The notes: generated by a model not told the origin, from the sequence alone. A stretch of DNA of 53,774 nt from Gammaproteobacteria bacterium (GCA_030433075.1 JAUILI010000010.1:1-53774), one strand, 5' to 3'; counted from the stretch's first letter, positions 1 to 13,938 are shown. A program made the numbers and translations.

Positions 1-1
1 G

Positions 2-2053
2 TCGCTCATCCCCTTCCTTGAGCACGACGACGCTAACCGTGCGCTTATGGGCTCCAACATGCAGCGCCAGGCAGTGCCGGCCCTGCGCGCCGAAAAGCCC
101 CTGGTGGGCACGGGTATCGAAGGCATCGTGGCCCGGGATAGCGGCGTGTGCGTGGTGGCACGGCGTGGCGGCGTCATCGACAGCGTGGATGCGTCGCGCA
201 TTGTGCTGAAGGTGAATGACGCCGAGACCGTTTCCGGGGAAGCGGGCATTGATATCTACAGCCTGACTAAGTACACCCGTAGCAACCAGAACACCTGCAT
301 CAACCAGCGGGCGCTGGTGAAGCAGGGCGACGTGGTTGCCCCGGGAGACGTGCTTGCCGATGGCCCCTCCGTGGATCTCGGGGAGCTGGCCCTGGGCCAG
401 AACATGCGCATCGCGTTCATGCCCTGGAACGGCTACAACTTCGAGGACTCCATCCTCATCTCCGAGCGGGTGGTGCAGGAAGACCGCTTCACCTCCATCC
501 ACATCCAGGAGCTGACCTGTATCTCGCGGGATACGAAGCTCGGGCCGGAGGAGATCTCCTGCGACATTCCGAACGTCGGCGAGCATGCGCTGAACAAGCT
601 CGACGAGTCCGGCGTGGTGTACGTGGGTGCGGAAGTGACCCCCGGTGACATCCTGGTGGGTAAGGTCACCCCGAAGGGTGAAACCCAGCTGACGCCGGAA
701 GAGAAGCTCCTCCGCGCGATCTTCGGGGAAAAGGCCTCGGACGTGAAAGATACGTCCCTGCGGGTGCCCACGGGGGTGCACGGTACCGTCATCGACGTTC
801 AGGTCTTTACCCGCGACGGGGTAGAGAAGGACGCGCGGGCCAAGGCCATTGAGAAGGCCCAGCTCGACAAGGTCCGTAAGGATCTCGACGACGAGTTCCG
901 GATTATTGAGGCGGCGACCTTCGAGCGCCTGGCGTCTCGCCTGGTGAATAAGAAGGCCGTCACCGGTCCTGGCTTGGCGAAGGGTGCCACGATCCGTAAG
1001 ACCTACCTGGACGAGCTCCCCAAGGACGAGTGGTTCAAGATTCGCATGGCCACCGACGACCTCAATGAGCTTATCGAGGACGCGGAAAATCATCTGGCGG
1101 AGCGCAAGGAACAGCTTCGTGCCCGCCTTGAGGACAAGCGTGCCAAGCTGGCCACGGGGGACGACCTCGCCCCTGGGGTGCTAAAAATCGTTAAGGTTTT
1201 CCTCGCCATCAAGCGTCGCGTGCAGCCTGGGGACAAGATGGCGGGTCGCCACGGGAACAAGGGCGTGATCTCCGTGATCATGCCCGTGGAAGACATGCCC
1301 TTCGATGAGCATGGCGTACCCGTCGACATCGTTCTGAACCCCCTGGGGGTGCCGTCGCGGATGAACGTCGGGCAGGTCCTGGAAACCCACCTCGGGTGGG
1401 CTGCCAAGGGCCTCGGCGAGCGCATCGGCCGCATGCTCGATGAGCAGGCCAAAATCGCGGAAATCCGCAAGCTGCTCGACGAGATTTACGGTAAGGACAG
1501 CGACTTCGCTGCCTTCACGGATGAAGAGATCCTTGAGCTTGCGGGGAACCTCCGCGGTGGCGTGCCCATGGCAACGCCGGTCTTTGACGGCGCCGAGGAG
1601 CAGGAAATTAAGTCCATGCTGAAGCTCGCAGGCCTTCCTGAGTCCGGGCAGGCGGTGCTCTTCGACGGTCGTACGGGCGAGCAGTTCGAGCGCCCCGTGA
1701 CCGTCGGCTACATGTACATGCTCAAGCTGAACCACCTCGTGGACGACAAGATGCATGCTCGTTCCACCGGGTCCTATAGCTTGGTTACCCAGCAGCCCCT
1801 CGGCGGGAAGGCCCAGTTCGGTGGCCAGCGCTTCGGAGAGATGGAAGTGTGGGCCCTCGAAGCCTACGGCGCCGCCTACACGCTGCAGGAAATGCTGACG
1901 GTGAAATCGGACGACGTCGGTGGCCGGACGAAGATGTACAAGAACATCGTCGACGGCGACTACCGCATGGAACCGGGTATGCCCGAGTCCTTCAACGTGT
2001 TGCTCAAGGAAATTCGTTCCCTGGGCATCGATGTTGAACTCGAGAACGAGTAA
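2..2053 (+). CDS. rpoB: RNA polymerase beta subunit, C-terminal half (partial)
   Basis: This is the 3' half of rpoB; the frame is open from base 2, so the gene starts before the window. The visible 683 residues match roughly the second half of the E. coli protein (1342 residues). Recognisable blocks are [19 protein letters not shown] at the window edge, [13 protein letters not shown], the catalytic-region segment [16 protein letters not shown] near nt 1220-1270, and the end block [20 protein letters not shown] that contacts beta'. The rifampicin-resistance region lies upstream and is not visible. It is followed after 72 nt by rpoC, as in nearly all bacteria, and the two subunits are made from one mRNA. 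Confidence 0.98.
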   Translation, partial: SLIPFLEHDDANRALMGSNMQRQAVPALRAEKPLVGTGIEGIVARDSGVCVVARRGGVIDSVDASRIVLKVNDAETVSGEAGIDIYSLTKYTRSNQNTCINQRALVKQGDVVAPGDVLADGPSVDLGELALGQNMRIAFMPWNGYNFEDSILISERVVQEDRFTSIHIQELTCISRDTKLGPEEISCDIPNVGEHALNKLDESGVVYVGAEVTPGDILVGKVTPKGETQLTPEEKLLRAIFGEKASDVKDTSLRVPTGVHGTVIDVQVFTRDGVEKDARAKAIEKAQLDKVRKDLDDEFRIIEAATFERLASRLVNKKAVTGPGLAKGATIRKTYLDELPKDEWFKIRMATDDLNELIEDAENHLAERKEQLRARLEDKRAKLATGDDLAPGVLKIVKVFLAIKRRVQPGDKMAGRHGNKGVISVIMPVEDMPFDEHGVPVDIVLNPLGVPSRMNVGQVLETHLGWAAKGLGERIGRMLDEQAKIAEIRKLLDEIYGKDSDFAAFTDEEILELAGNLRGGVPMATPVFDGAEEQEIKSMLKLAGLPESGQAVLFDGRTGEQFERPVTVGYMYMLKLNHLVDDKMHARSTGSYSLVTQQPLGGKAQFGGQRFGEMEVWALEAYGAAYTLQEMLTVKSDDVGGRTKMYKNIVDGDYRMEPGMPESFNVLLKEIRSLGIDVELENE

Positions 2054-2080
2054 CGCGGCGCTAGGCTCATAAAAGTTGTG

Positions 2081-2104
2081 CCGGAGCAGGCGATGCCGCT
2101 CCGG
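2081..2104 (+). other. hairpin in rpoB-rpoC spacer
   Basis: A perfect 7-bp inverted repeat (CCGGAGC at 2081-2087, GCTCCGG at 2098-2104) with a 10-nt loop lies between the rpoB stop and the rpoC ribosome-binding site. No T-run follows it, so it does not look like a terminator. It could be an RNase processing or mRNA-stability element, which is known for rpoBC transcripts in some bacteria. Confidence 0.5.
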
Positions 2105-2125
2105 TGGCCCCTCTAGGGAGGTAGC

Positions 2126-6310
<4,185 letters not shown>

Positions 6311-6322
6311 GCGCGGAGTGAG

Positions 6323-6351
6323 TTGACCGGTTGTGGCGGCGGCCGTAAACT
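6323..6351 (+). promoter_or_regulatory. sigma-70 promoter of the str operon
   Basis: TTGACC at 6323-6328, a 17-bp spacer and TAAACT at 6346-6351 form a near-consensus housekeeping promoter directly after the rpoC stop. It would transcribe rpsL-rpsG-fusA-tuf separately from rpoBC. The start site is inferred near 6358, leaving a leader of about 70 nt before rpsL. Confidence 0.75.
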
Positions 6352-6369
6352 TCGCCGCCCTTCTAGCTG

Positions 6370-6406
6370 GCCCTTTGGGCAAGCGGGTCGCGGACTTGGC
6401 CGCGAC
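6370..6406 (+). other. two hairpins in the rpsL leader
   Basis: Downstream of the str promoter are two perfect inverted repeats: GCCC-TTT-GGGC at 6370-6380 and GTCGCGG-ACTTGG-CCGCGAC at 6387-6406. The second ends about 12 nt before the rpsL ribosome-binding site. They may influence translation or stability of the leader; no regulator is evident from sequence. Confidence 0.5.
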
Positions 6407-6429
6407 GATTGAGTTATGGAGCAGGATTT

Positions 6430-6801
6430 ATGGCGACTATCGCCCAGCTGGTGCGGAAGCCCCGCAAGCGCAAGGCGGCAAAGAGCGACGTTCCGGCCCT
6501 TCAGGGGTGCCCGCAGCGTCGTGGCGTATGCACGCGCGTTTACACCACCACGCCGAAGAAGCCGAACTCTGCACTTCGGAAGGTGTGCCGTGTTCGTCTG
6601 ACCAACGGCTATGAAGTGTCCTCCTACATCGGTGGGGAAGGCCACAACCTCCAGGAGCACTCCGTGGTGCTGATTCGCGGCGGCCGGGTGAAGGATCTTC
6701 CCGGTGTGCGCTATCACACCGTGCGGGGCACCCTGGATACCTCCGGCGTGGCGGATCGTCGCCAGGGTCGGTCGAAGTATGGCGCGAAGCGTCCTAAGTA
6801 A
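6430..6801 (+). CDS. rpsL: 30S ribosomal protein S12
   Basis: S12, 123 residues, sits at the decoding centre of the 30S subunit. The start is the ATG at 6430 ([15 protein letters not shown]) with GGAGCAGG upstream; an in-frame extension to 6409 is not family-like. The loop [13 protein letters not shown] carries lysines at 43 and 44, and GGRVKDLPG carries K88 and D89 (Met counted). These are the usual unmutated residues at the positions that confer streptomycin resistance, so this locus looks streptomycin-sensitive. It is the first gene of the str operon. Confidence 0.98.
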   Translation: MATIAQLVRKPRKRKAAKSDVPALQGCPQRRGVCTRVYTTTPKKPNSALRKVCRVRLTNGYEVSSYIGGEGHNLQEHSVVLIRGGRVKDLPGVRYHTVRGTLDTSGVADRRQGRSKYGAKRPK

Positions 6802-6819
6802 GGATCTCGCGATTTTTTA

Positions 6820-6860
6820 GCCCCCAAGGGGGCAGTAAGGTCCGGGCGCTCGGTCCCGGA
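6820..6860 (+). promoter_or_regulatory. folded rpsL-rpsG spacer (candidate S7 site)
   Basis: The 86-nt spacer between rpsL and rpsG contains two inverted repeats: GCCCCC-AA-GGGGGC at 6820-6833 and TCCGGG-N8-CCCGGA at 6841-6860. In E. coli, S7 binds the mRNA between rpsL and rpsG and represses downstream translation. Position and folding fit the same role here, but the primary sequence was not compared with the E. coli site, so the assignment is an inference. Confidence 0.45.
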
Positions 6861-6887
6861 AACACCTGAAGATATAAGGAAAGCACC

Positions 6888-7358
6888 ATGCCGCGTCGTC
6901 GCGTTGTTGCCAAGCGTGAAGTCCTCCCGGATCCTAAGTTCGGGAACAAAACCCTCGCGAAGTTCATGAACCACCTCATGCGGGACGGGAAAAAGTCCGT
7001 CGCTGAGCGCATCGTTTACGGTGCCCTGGATCGCGTCCAAGAGCGCGGCGGCCGGGAGCCCGTGGATGTGTTCGAGAAGGCCCTCGAGGCCATCGCGCCC
7101 ATGGTTGAGGTGAAGTCTCGCCGGGTCGGTGGGGCCACCTACCAGGTGCCCGTGGAAGTGCGCCCGGCCCGTCGCCAGGCCCTCGCCATGCGGTGGCTGG
7201 TGGAAGCCGCGCGGAAGCGGGGCGAGAAATCCATGGTGCATCGTCTTGCTGGCGAGATGCTCGAAGCCTCCGAAGGCCGGGGCAGCGCTGTGAAGAAGCG
7301 GGAAGATACGCACCGTATGGCGGAAGCCAACAAGGCCTTCTCCCACTACCGGTTCTAA
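6888..7358 (+). CDS. rpsG: 30S ribosomal protein S7
   Basis: S7, 156 residues, binds the 3' major domain of 16S rRNA and nucleates assembly of the 30S head. The protein begins [16 protein letters not shown] and shows the family blocks [20 protein letters not shown] and [12 protein letters not shown]-like [17 protein letters not shown] at the C-terminus. The length equals the short E. coli form. Its ribosome-binding site is AAGGAAAG before the ATG. S7 is the autogenous repressor of the str operon in E. coli. Confidence 0.98.
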   Translation: MPRRRVVAKREVLPDPKFGNKTLAKFMNHLMRDGKKSVAERIVYGALDRVQERGGREPVDVFEKALEAIAPMVEVKSRRVGGATYQVPVEVRPARRQALAMRWLVEAARKRGEKSMVHRLAGEMLEASEGRGSAVKKREDTHRMAEANKAFSHYRF

Positions 7359-7382
7359 GACGACCCATCCTAACGGTCTAAG

Positions 7383-7401
7383 CGCCCGGTTCTTCCGGGC
7401 G
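7383..7401 (+). other. hairpin in rpsG-fusA spacer
   Basis: CGCCCGG (7383-7389), a TTCTT loop and CCGGGCG (7395-7401) form a stable stem, followed by TTGTCGT, not a true T-run. It may cause partial attenuation or be an mRNA processing or stability element; fusA and tuf presumably still receive str-operon transcription. Confidence 0.5.
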
Positions 7402-7423
7402 TTGTCGTATAAGGCGGACCCCC

Positions 7424-9523
7424 GTGGCGCGAAAAACACCCATCGAACGCTATCGCAACATTGGCATTGTGGCGCACGTCGATGCGGGAAAAACCACGAC
7501 TACGGAGCGCGTGCTGTTCTACACGGGCATCTCCCACAAGATCGGCGAGGTGCACGAAGGCGCCGCGGTTATGGACTGGATGGAGCAGGAGCAGGAGCGG
7601 GGGATCACCATTACCTCTGCAGCCACGACCTGCTTCTGGTCCGGCATGAATCAACAGTTTGACGAGCACCGCATCAATATCATCGATACCCCCGGGCACG
7701 TGGACTTCACCATCGAGGTGGAGCGGTCCCTCCGGGTGCTCGACGGTGCGGTGGTGGTGTTCTGCGCCACTTCCGGGGTAGAGCCCCAGTCGGAAACGGT
7801 CTGGCGCCAGGCCAACAAGTACGAAGTGCCGCGCATCTGCTTCATTAATAAGATGGACCGGGCCGGGGCCAGCTTCGAGCGGGTCCTGGAGCAGATCGAG
7901 AACCGCCTTGGCGCCACCCCGGTCGCCTTGCAGCACCCCATTGGCGCCGAGGAAAACTTCGAAGGCGTCATCGATCTGATCGGTGAGCGGGCGATCTATT
8001 GGAACGAAGCCGATCAGGGCGCCACCTTTACCGCGGGCCCCATCCCTGAAGCCCTCGCTGACGCGTGCGCCGCGGGTCGGGAGCTTTTGCTAGAGGCGGC
8101 CGCGGAAGCTAATGATGAGCTCATGGAGCGGTACCTCGAGGAGGGGACGCTCAGCGAGGCGGAGCTGAAGGCAGGGCTCCGGGAGCGGGTGCTGCGCAAT
8201 GAGATCGTGCTTGCGCTCTGCGGGTCAGCGTTTAAGAACAAAGGGGTGCAGGCGGTGCTCGACGCCGTGGTGGAATACCTGCCGGCGCCTCCGGAAGTGA
8301 AGGCCATTGAAGGGGTGCTCGAGGACGGGGAAACCCTGGCGACCCGCACCGCTGATGACGAAGCCCCCTTTGCTGCCCTGGCCTTCAAGATTGCCACGGA
8401 CCCCTTCGTGGGGACGCTGACCTTCTTCCGGGTCTACTCCGGCGTGCTGAAAACCGGCGATGCGGTGTGGAATCCGGTGAAGGGAAAGCGCGAGCGTATC
8501 GGTCGCATGGTGCAAATGCATGCCAATAAGCGCGATGAGATCGACGAAGTGCGGGCAGGCGACATTGCGGCCGCCGTGGGGCTGAAGGAGGCCAGCACGG
8601 GGGATACGCTGTGCGATCAGAATGCCCGCATTACCCTGGAGCGCATGGAATTCCCCGAGCCTGTGATCGCCGTGGCCATCGAGCCCCGGTCCGTGCCCGA
8701 TCAGGAAAAGATGGGCGTGGCGCTGGGCAAGCTCGCTCAGGAAGATCCTTCCTTCCAGGTGAAGACCGACCAGGAGTCGGGGCAGACCATTATCTCGGGC
8801 ATGGGCGAGCTTCACCTCGACATCATCGTCGACCGCCTGCGCCGGGAATTTAAGGTCGAGGCCAAGGTGGGCAAACCTCAGGTCGCCTACCGCGAGACCA
8901 TTCGCAAGACCGTCGAGGTCGAAGGCAAGTTTGTGCGCCAATCCGGTGGCAAGGGTCAGTACGGCCACGTGTGGCTTCGCCTCGAGCCCCTCGCCGCTGA
9001 CGGCGAGCAAACCTTCGAGTTCGTTGACGCGATCACCGGCGGCGTGGTGCCTCGGGAATATATTCCGGCGGTGGGGAAGGGCGCCCAGGAAGCGATGGCT
9101 AATGGGGTGCTCGCGGGTTACCCGCTGATTGGCATCAAGGCCACGCTCTTTGATGGCTCCTTCCACGAGGTGGACTCCTCGGAAATGGCCTTTAAGATTG
9201 CGGGCTCCATGGCGCTGCGGGAAGGCGCGCGGGAGGCCGAGCCCACCTTGCTTGAGCCCATCATGAAGGTAGAGGTGGTCACCCCGGAAGATTACATGGG
9301 CGACGTCGTCGGCGATCTAAACCGCCGGCGGGGCCTGGTGCAGGGCATGGAGGACGGCTACGGCAGCAAGATTGTCCAGGCCGAGGTCCCCATGGCGGAA
9401 ATGTTTGGCTATTCCACCGACCTGAGGTCCGCGACCCAGGGTCGGGCGCAGTACACCATGGAATTTGCGCGCTACGCCGAGGTGCCGGATTCCTTGCTGG
9501 AAGCGATTCGGCGCCGAAGCTAA
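7424..9523 (+). CDS. fusA: translation elongation factor G
   Basis: EF-G, 699 residues, the GTPase that drives ribosomal translocation and, with RRF, ribosome recycling. It starts with GTG at 7424. The G domain shows the P-loop AHVDAGKT (residues 17-24), DTPGHVDF (88-95), NKMDR and SAFKNKG. Downstream blocks such as [18 protein letters not shown] (domain III) and GGKGQYGHV (domain IV) are intact, and the length is normal for bacterial EF-G. It lies between rpsG and tuf in the str operon. Confidence 0.98.
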   Translation: MARKTPIERYRNIGIVAHVDAGKTTTTERVLFYTGISHKIGEVHEGAAVMDWMEQEQERGITITSAATTCFWSGMNQQFDEHRINIIDTPGHVDFTIEVERSLRVLDGAVVVFCATSGVEPQSETVWRQANKYEVPRICFINKMDRAGASFERVLEQIENRLGATPVALQHPIGAEENFEGVIDLIGERAIYWNEADQGATFTAGPIPEALADACAAGRELLLEAAAEANDELMERYLEEGTLSEAELKAGLRERVLRNEIVLALCGSAFKNKGVQAVLDAVVEYLPAPPEVKAIEGVLEDGETLATRTADDEAPFAALAFKIATDPFVGTLTFFRVYSGVLKTGDAVWNPVKGKRERIGRMVQMHANKRDEIDEVRAGDIAAAVGLKEASTGDTLCDQNARITLERMEFPEPVIAVAIEPRSVPDQEKMGVALGKLAQEDPSFQVKTDQESGQTIISGMGELHLDIIVDRLRREFKVEAKVGKPQVAYRETIRKTVEVEGKFVRQSGGKGQYGHVWLRLEPLAADGEQTFEFVDAITGGVVPREYIPAVGKGAQEAMANGVLAGYPLIGIKATLFDGSFHEVDSSEMAFKIAGSMALREGAREAEPTLLEPIMKVEVVTPEDYMGDVVGDLNRRRGLVQGMEDGYGSKIVQAEVPMAEMFGYSTDLRSATQGRAQYTMEFARYAEVPDSLLEAIRRRS

Positions 9524-9575
9524 AGCGGGCGCCACGCCCATCCATTGATTTAACACTTAAGAAAGGGGTTCTGCT

Positions 9576-10769
9576 GTGTCCAAGGCGAAATTTGAGCGCA
9601 CTAAGCCGCACGTAAACGTGGGAACGATTGGTCACGTGGACCATGGTAAGACGACGCTGACGGCGGCGCTCACGAAGGTGTGCCACGAGACCTACCAGAC
9701 TGGTGAGGCACGCGCCTTTGACCAGATTGACAATGCGCCGGAAGAGCGCGCGCGGGGGATCACGATTGCGACGTCGCACGTGGAGTATGAGTCCCCGAGC
9801 CGTCACTACGCGCACGTGGACTGCCCTGGGCACGCGGACTATGTGAAGAACATGATCACCGGTGCGGCGCAGATGGACGGTGCGATTCTGGTGTGCTCGG
9901 CGGCGGACGGCCCGATGCCGCAGACCCGGGAGCACATTCTGCTGTCTCGCCAGGTGGGCGTGCCGAAGATTGTGGTGTTTTTGAACAAAGCGGACATGGT
10001 GGACGACGAGGAGCTTCTCGAGCTGGTGGAGATGGAAGTTCGCGAGCTTCTGGACACCTACGAGTTCCCTGGGGACGACACGCCGATCGTGATTGGCAGT
10101 GCGCTGAAGGCCCTGGAAGGGGATCAGTCTGACATTGGTGTGCCGGCGGTGGTGAAGCTGGTGGAGGCGCTGGACGAGTACATTCCGGAGCCGGAGCGTG
10201 CGATTGACCAGGCGTTCCTGATGCCGATCGAGGACGTGTTCTCGATTTCTGGCCGGGGCACGGTGGTGACGGGCCGGGTTGAGCGCGGGATTGTGAAGGT
10301 TGGTGACGAAGTGGCGATTGTGGGTATTAAGGACACCACGAAGACCACGGTGACCGGCGTTGAGATGTTCCGGAAGCTTCTGGACGAAGGCCGTGCGGGG
10401 GAGAACGTGGGTGTTCTTCTTCGTGGTACGAAGCGTGATGAGGTGGAGCGTGGTCAGGTGCTGGCGAAGCCTGGTTCGATCACGCCGCACACGAAGTTTG
10501 AGGCTGAGGTGTACGTGCTGTCGAAGGACGAGGGTGGTCGTCACACGCCGTTCTTCAAGGGCTACCGTCCTCAGTTTTACTTCCGTACGACGGACGTGAC
10601 GGGTTCCTGCGAGCTTCCCGAGGGCGTTGAGATGGTGATGCCTGGGGATAACGTGAAGCTTGCGGTGGATCTGATTGCGCCGATCGCCATGGATGAAGGC
10701 CTGCGCTTTGCTATCCGCGAAGGGGGCCGGACCGTGGGCGCTGGGGTGGTCGCGAAGATCATCGAGTAG
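9576..10769 (+). CDS. tuf: translation elongation factor Tu
   Basis: EF-Tu, 397 residues, carries aminoacyl-tRNA to the ribosome. GTG start at 9576 behind GAAAGGGG. P-loop GHVDHGKT at 19-26, switch I threonine in [20 protein letters not shown] from residue 82, NKADMVD, and beta-barrel domains II and III follow. Codon choice differs sharply from fusA and the ribosomal genes from about 9600 to 10680 (serine TCG, threonine ACG, arginine CGT and alanine GCG preferred), then reverts for the last 90 bases. A second tuf copy is common in this group, but none is visible in the window. It ends the str operon. Confidence 0.98.
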   Translation: MSKAKFERTKPHVNVGTIGHVDHGKTTLTAALTKVCHETYQTGEARAFDQIDNAPEERARGITIATSHVEYESPSRHYAHVDCPGHADYVKNMITGAAQMDGAILVCSAADGPMPQTREHILLSRQVGVPKIVVFLNKADMVDDEELLELVEMEVRELLDTYEFPGDDTPIVIGSALKALEGDQSDIGVPAVVKLVEALDEYIPEPERAIDQAFLMPIEDVFSISGRGTVVTGRVERGIVKVGDEVAIVGIKDTTKTTVTGVEMFRKLLDEGRAGENVGVLLRGTKRDEVERGQVLAKPGSITPHTKFEAEVYVLSKDEGGRHTPFFKGYRPQFYFRTTDVTGSCELPEGVEMVMPGDNVKLAVDLIAPIAMDEGLRFAIREGGRTVGAGVVAKIIE

Positions 10770-10794
10770 CCGCGCTCTTAGGGCGTGGAGCCGA

Positions 10795-10851
10795 GCTCCA
10801 AGCGCCGCGGGAAAAAAGAAGGGTCTCGCGGCGCTTTGGAGCAATCTTTTT
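10795..10851 (+). terminator. rho-independent terminator after tuf
   Basis: Arms at 10795-10809 and 10827-10842 (GCTCCAAGCGCCGCG paired with CGCGGCGCTTTGGAGC) form a stem of about 15 bp with one mismatch and an A-rich loop, followed by AATCTTTTTG. This ends the str operon and separates it from the S10 promoter, whose -35 begins at 10853. Confidence 0.85.
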
Positions 10852-10852
10852 G

Positions 10853-10881
10853 TTGACGGCATGGGGCGGCATCCCTAGAAT
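10853..10881 (+). promoter_or_regulatory. sigma-70 promoter of the S10 operon
   Basis: TTGACG at 10853-10858, a 17-bp spacer and TAGAAT at 10876-10881 form a near-consensus promoter. Transcription would start near 10888, giving a leader of only about 87 nt before rpsJ. That is much shorter than the roughly 170-nt L4-regulated S10 leader of E. coli, and no equivalent terminator hairpin is visible in it. Confidence 0.8.
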
Positions 10882-10974
10882 TCCGCCTCCCTAATTCGGG
10901 ATCCCGGTTCCGATTAGCTTGCTAAGAATTGTGCCCCGCTTGAGCTAGGCTCGCAGGGCTGGAGTTGTAAACCC

Positions 10975-11286
10975 GTGCAAAATCAGCGTATCCGAATCCG
11001 TCTGAAGGCTTTCGACCACCGGCTCATCGATGTGTCCGCTCAGGAAATCGTTGATACGGCGAAGCGCACCGGCGCTCAGGTTCACGGCCCCATTCCTCTC
11101 CCCACGCGGAAGGAAAAGTACACGGTCCTGATCTCCCCGCACGTCAACAAGGATGCACGGGATCAGTACGAGATTCGCACCCACAAGCGCATGATGGACA
11201 TCGTTGAGCCGACGGAAAAAACCGTCGATGCGCTCATGAAGCTCGATCTTGCAGCGGGTGTGGATGTACAGATCAGCCTGGGCTAA
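10975..11286 (+). CDS. rpsJ: 30S ribosomal protein S10
   Basis: S10 (NusE), 103 residues, a 30S head protein that also joins NusB in antitermination complexes. The GTG at 10975 gives [19 protein letters not shown], matching the family start, with GGAG at 10961. Conserved blocks are [15 protein letters not shown] and [21 protein letters not shown]. It is the first gene of the S10 operon, but an unusually long 198-nt folded spacer separates it from rplC. Confidence 0.98.
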   Translation: MQNQRIRIRLKAFDHRLIDVSAQEIVDTAKRTGAQVHGPIPLPTRKEKYTVLISPHVNKDARDQYEIRTHKRMMDIVEPTEKTVDALMKLDLAAGVDVQISLG

Positions 11287-11304
11287 GGCCGAGGCCGAAG
11301 GTCG

Positions 11305-11477
11305 GTGATGCTCGCCCCTCGGGGCAGGAAAGCTTAAGCATCACGGCGCGCGCCTAAGGTTCGCGCCACACAGGGTCGCAAATAGCGGCTAGCGGTATTG
11401 GGTTCCGGCGCAGCCACGCCTACGGGGTGGTCTGCGCCGTTTTCATCGAGGCCTCAAAGAGAGGCTCCGTGAGAGGC
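11305..11477 (+). promoter_or_regulatory. folded rpsJ-rplC spacer, candidate attenuator or translational control
   Basis: Several inverted repeats fill the spacer: GTGATGCT (11305-11312) with AGCATCAC (11337-11344), enclosing GCCCC-TC-GGGGC; GGCGCG (11345-11350) with CGCGCC (11362-11367); and GGCGCAGCCAC (11407-11417) with GTGG-T-CTGCGCC (11427-11438), followed by GTTTTC like an attenuator. GCCTC at 11451-11455 can pair with GAGGC at 11461-11465 or with GAGGC at 11473-11477, which overlaps the rplC ribosome-binding site. The E. coli S10 operon is controlled by L4 in its leader; here the structured RNA lies after rpsJ instead. Any regulatory function is inferred. Confidence 0.5.
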
Positions 11478-11484
11478 AAGTACC

Positions 11485-12135
11485 ATGACCATTGGAGTCG
11501 TAGGGCGGAAAACCGGCATGACCCGCATCTTCACGGAAGATGGGGCCAGCATTCCGGTCACCGTGATTGAAGTGAGCCCCAACCGGATCACGCAGGTCCG
11601 GGATGCCGAGAAGGATGGCTATCGCGCGGTTCAGGTCACCACCGGCGAGCGCCGTGCTCGCCGCGTGACGAAAGCGCAAGCTGGTCACTTCGCAAAGGCG
11701 GGGTCCGCACCGGGCCGGGGCCTGTGGGAGTTTCGCCTGGCAGAGGGCGAGGGCGCAGATCTTGCGCCGGGCGCCGAGCTGGGCGTAAGCGTGTTTGAGT
11801 CCGTCAAGATGGTAGATGTGACGGGCACGTCCAAGGGGAAGGGCTATGCCGGTGCGGTGAAGCGCTGGAACTTCCGTACCCAGGACGCCACCCACGGTAA
11901 CTCCCTCTCCCACCGTGCGCCGGGCTCCATTGGCCAGTGCCAAACGCCGGGGCGGGTATTCAAGGGTAAGAAAATGTCGGGTCAGCTTGGCAACGAGCGG
12001 GTCACGGTGCAGAGCCTCGAGCTCGTCCGCATTGACGCCGAGCGGGGCTTGTTGCTGGTGAAGGGTGCCATTCCGGGTGCGCCGGGCTCGGACGTCATCG
12101 TCCGTCCCGCGGTGAAAGCTCGGAAGAGCGCCTAA
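11485..12135 (+). CDS. rplC: 50S ribosomal protein L3
   Basis: L3, 216 residues, binds near the 3' end of 23S rRNA and begins 50S assembly. It starts [16 protein letters not shown], and the ATG at 11485 follows AGAGG at 11472-11476. The extended loop contains [14 protein letters not shown], where the glutamine is the residue methylated by PrmB in relatives. The C-terminal segment [19 protein letters not shown] is typical. Confidence 0.97.
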   Translation: MTIGVVGRKTGMTRIFTEDGASIPVTVIEVSPNRITQVRDAEKDGYRAVQVTTGERRARRVTKAQAGHFAKAGSAPGRGLWEFRLAEGEGADLAPGAELGVSVFESVKMVDVTGTSKGKGYAGAVKRWNFRTQDATHGNSLSHRAPGSIGQCQTPGRVFKGKKMSGQLGNERVTVQSLELVRIDAERGLLLVKGAIPGAPGSDVIVRPAVKARKSA

Positions 12136-12161
12136 AGGCCTAGGCAGCAGAGGAAATTCGG

Positions 12162-12779
12162 ATGAATCTGAACATCGCAGCGCCAGGGGCTGGTGCAGAC
12201 AAAGCGGTCGAGGTCTCGGAAGCGACCTTCGGGCGCGAGTTCAACGAAGCCTTGGTGCATCAAGTAGTGGTGGCTTATCTCGCAGGCGCGCGTCAGGGCA
12301 CCCGGGCACAGAAGACTCGGGCAGAGGTGCGCGGCGGTGGCCGCAAGCCCTGGCGGCAGAAGGGAACGGGTCGGGCCCGCGCGGGCTCCATTCGCAGCCC
12401 CATTTGGCGTGGGGGCGGCACGACCTTCGCGGCGCGGCCTCAGGATCACAGCCAAAAGGTGAACCGCAAGATGTATCGCGGCGCCATGCGCTCCATCCTG
12501 TCTGAGCTTGTCCGCCAGGAGCGCCTCGTGGTGGTTGAGCAGTTCGCCGCCGAGACGCCGAAGACTAAGGCGCTGGTGGCTCAGTTGGCGGCCCTATCTG
12601 TCTCCAACGTGCTCATCGTCACGGAAGGGATGGACGACAACCTCTATCTCGCGTCGCGCAACCTGAAGGATGTGGACGTCCGGGATGTTGCGGCGACCGA
12701 TCCCGTTTGCCTCCTCGCGCACGAAAAGGTGCTCATGACCGTTGAGGCGCTGAAGAAGTTTGAGGAGCAGCTGGCATGA
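12162..12779 (+). CDS. rplD: 50S ribosomal protein L4
   Basis: L4, 205 residues (E. coli 201), an early 50S assembly protein whose loop lines the exit tunnel. The RNA-binding loop is recognisable as [19 protein letters not shown]. In E. coli L4 also represses its own operon through the S10 leader; a matching leader is not evident here. Its stop overlaps the rplW start in ATGA, so the two are translationally coupled. Confidence 0.97.
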   Translation: MNLNIAAPGAGADKAVEVSEATFGREFNEALVHQVVVAYLAGARQGTRAQKTRAEVRGGGRKPWRQKGTGRARAGSIRSPIWRGGGTTFAARPQDHSQKVNRKMYRGAMRSILSELVRQERLVVVEQFAAETPKTKALVAQLAALSVSNVLIVTEGMDDNLYLASRNLKDVDVRDVAATDPVCLLAHEKVLMTVEALKKFEEQLA

Positions 12780-13072
12780 ACCAAGAGCGTCTGCTTCAGG
12801 TGATTTTGTCCCCGCACGTGTCGGAGAAGGCTGCCCGCGCTGCGGAGGGTGACAACGCGTATGCCTTTAAGGTCAGCAAGGACGCGTCCAAGCCCGAAAT
12901 TCGCGCCGCCGTGGAGATGCTGTTCGAAGTCAGCGTCGTCGATGTGCGGACCGTAAATGTGAAAGGCAAAAGCAAGCGCACTGCTCGCGGAATGTCGCGT
13001 CGCAAGGACTGGAAAAAGGCCTACGTGCGCGTCGCCGACGGCCAGTCCATTGACTTTGCGCCGGTTGAGTAA
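12776..13072 (+). CDS. rplW: 50S ribosomal protein L23
   Basis: L23, 98 residues, lies at the tunnel exit, where trigger factor and SRP dock. Recognised by the start region [19 protein letters not shown], by VNVKGKSKR near the middle, and by its fixed place between rplD and rplB. The ATG overlaps the rplD stop by 4 nt. Confidence 0.97.
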   Translation: MNQERLLQVILSPHVSEKAARAAEGDNAYAFKVSKDASKPEIRAAVEMLFEVSVVDVRTVNVKGKSKRTARGMSRRKDWKKAYVRVADGQSIDFAPVE

Positions 13073-13084
13073 CGGGGAAATCTG

Positions 13085-13915
13085 ATGGCCGTTATCAAAG
13101 CGAAACCTACGTCACCTGGCCGACGCTTCGTCGTTAAGGTCGTGACGCCGGAGCTCCACAAGGGGGCTCCCCACAAGCCGCTGCTCGAGAAGCAGTCGAG
13201 CACCGGTGGCCGCAACAATGCGGGCCGCGTGTCCACGCGCCATCGGGGCGGTGGTCACAAGCACCACTACCGGATCATCGACTTCAAGCGGAACAAGGAT
13301 GGGGTGCCGGGCGTGGTGGAACGCCTCGAGTACGATCCGAACCGCAGCGCGCACATTGCGCTGATCAAGTACGCCGACGGCGAGCGCCGCTACATCCTCG
13401 CGCCCCGGGGCGTGAGCGCCGGTGCGCCGATCCAGTCGGGCACGGATGCGCCGATCAAGCCTGGCAACGCCATGCCGCTGCGCAACGTCCCCGTGGGGAC
13501 CATGGTGCATAACATCGAGCTTAAGCCCGGTAAGGGTGGGCAGATTGCCCGTAGCGCCGGTGCGGGCGTGCAGCTGGTGGCGCGGGAAGGCAGCTATGCC
13601 ACGCTCCGCCTGCGCAGCGGCGAGATGCGCCGGGTGCTCGTGGAGTGCCGGGCGACCATCGGTGAGGTGGGGAACTCGGAGCACAGCCTGCGTTCCTACG
13701 GCAAGGCTGGGGCCATGCGTTGGCGCGGCGTTCGCCCGACGGTTCGTGGGGTGGCCATGAACCCGGTGGATCACCCGCACGGCGGTGGTGAGGGTCGGAC
13801 TTCCGGTGGCCGTCACCCGGTTTCGCCCTGGGGTATGCCCACCAAGGGTCATAAGACGCGCAGCAACAAGCGCACCGACAAAATGATTGTGCGCCGCCGG
13901 CGCGCGCGCAAGTAG
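13085..13915 (+). CDS. rplB: 50S ribosomal protein L2
   Basis: L2, 276 residues (E. coli 273), is needed for subunit association and peptidyl transfer. The C-terminal signature [17 protein letters not shown] contains the conserved histidine implicated in activity. The N-terminal part shows [19 protein letters not shown]. Follows rplW after 12 nt. Confidence 0.98.
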   Translation: MAVIKAKPTSPGRRFVVKVVTPELHKGAPHKPLLEKQSSTGGRNNAGRVSTRHRGGGHKHHYRIIDFKRNKDGVPGVVERLEYDPNRSAHIALIKYADGERRYILAPRGVSAGAPIQSGTDAPIKPGNAMPLRNVPVGTMVHNIELKPGKGGQIARSAGAGVQLVAREGSYATLRLRSGEMRRVLVECRATIGEVGNSEHSLRSYGKAGAMRWRGVRPTVRGVAMNPVDHPHGGGEGRTSGGRHPVSPWGMPTKGHKTRSNKRTDKMIVRRRRARK

Positions 13916-13938
13916 CGCCTGAGCGATAGGAGAACAGC

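Noticed and set aside
2081-2104. The rpoB-rpoC hairpin as a terminator
   Set aside because: No T-run follows, and rpoC is expected to share the rpoB transcript; kept only as a structural feature.
9279-10862. A minus-strand open frame of 527 codons antisense to tuf
   Set aside because: Shadow of tuf codon bias; composition is full of histidine, arginine and leucine without any recognisable motif.
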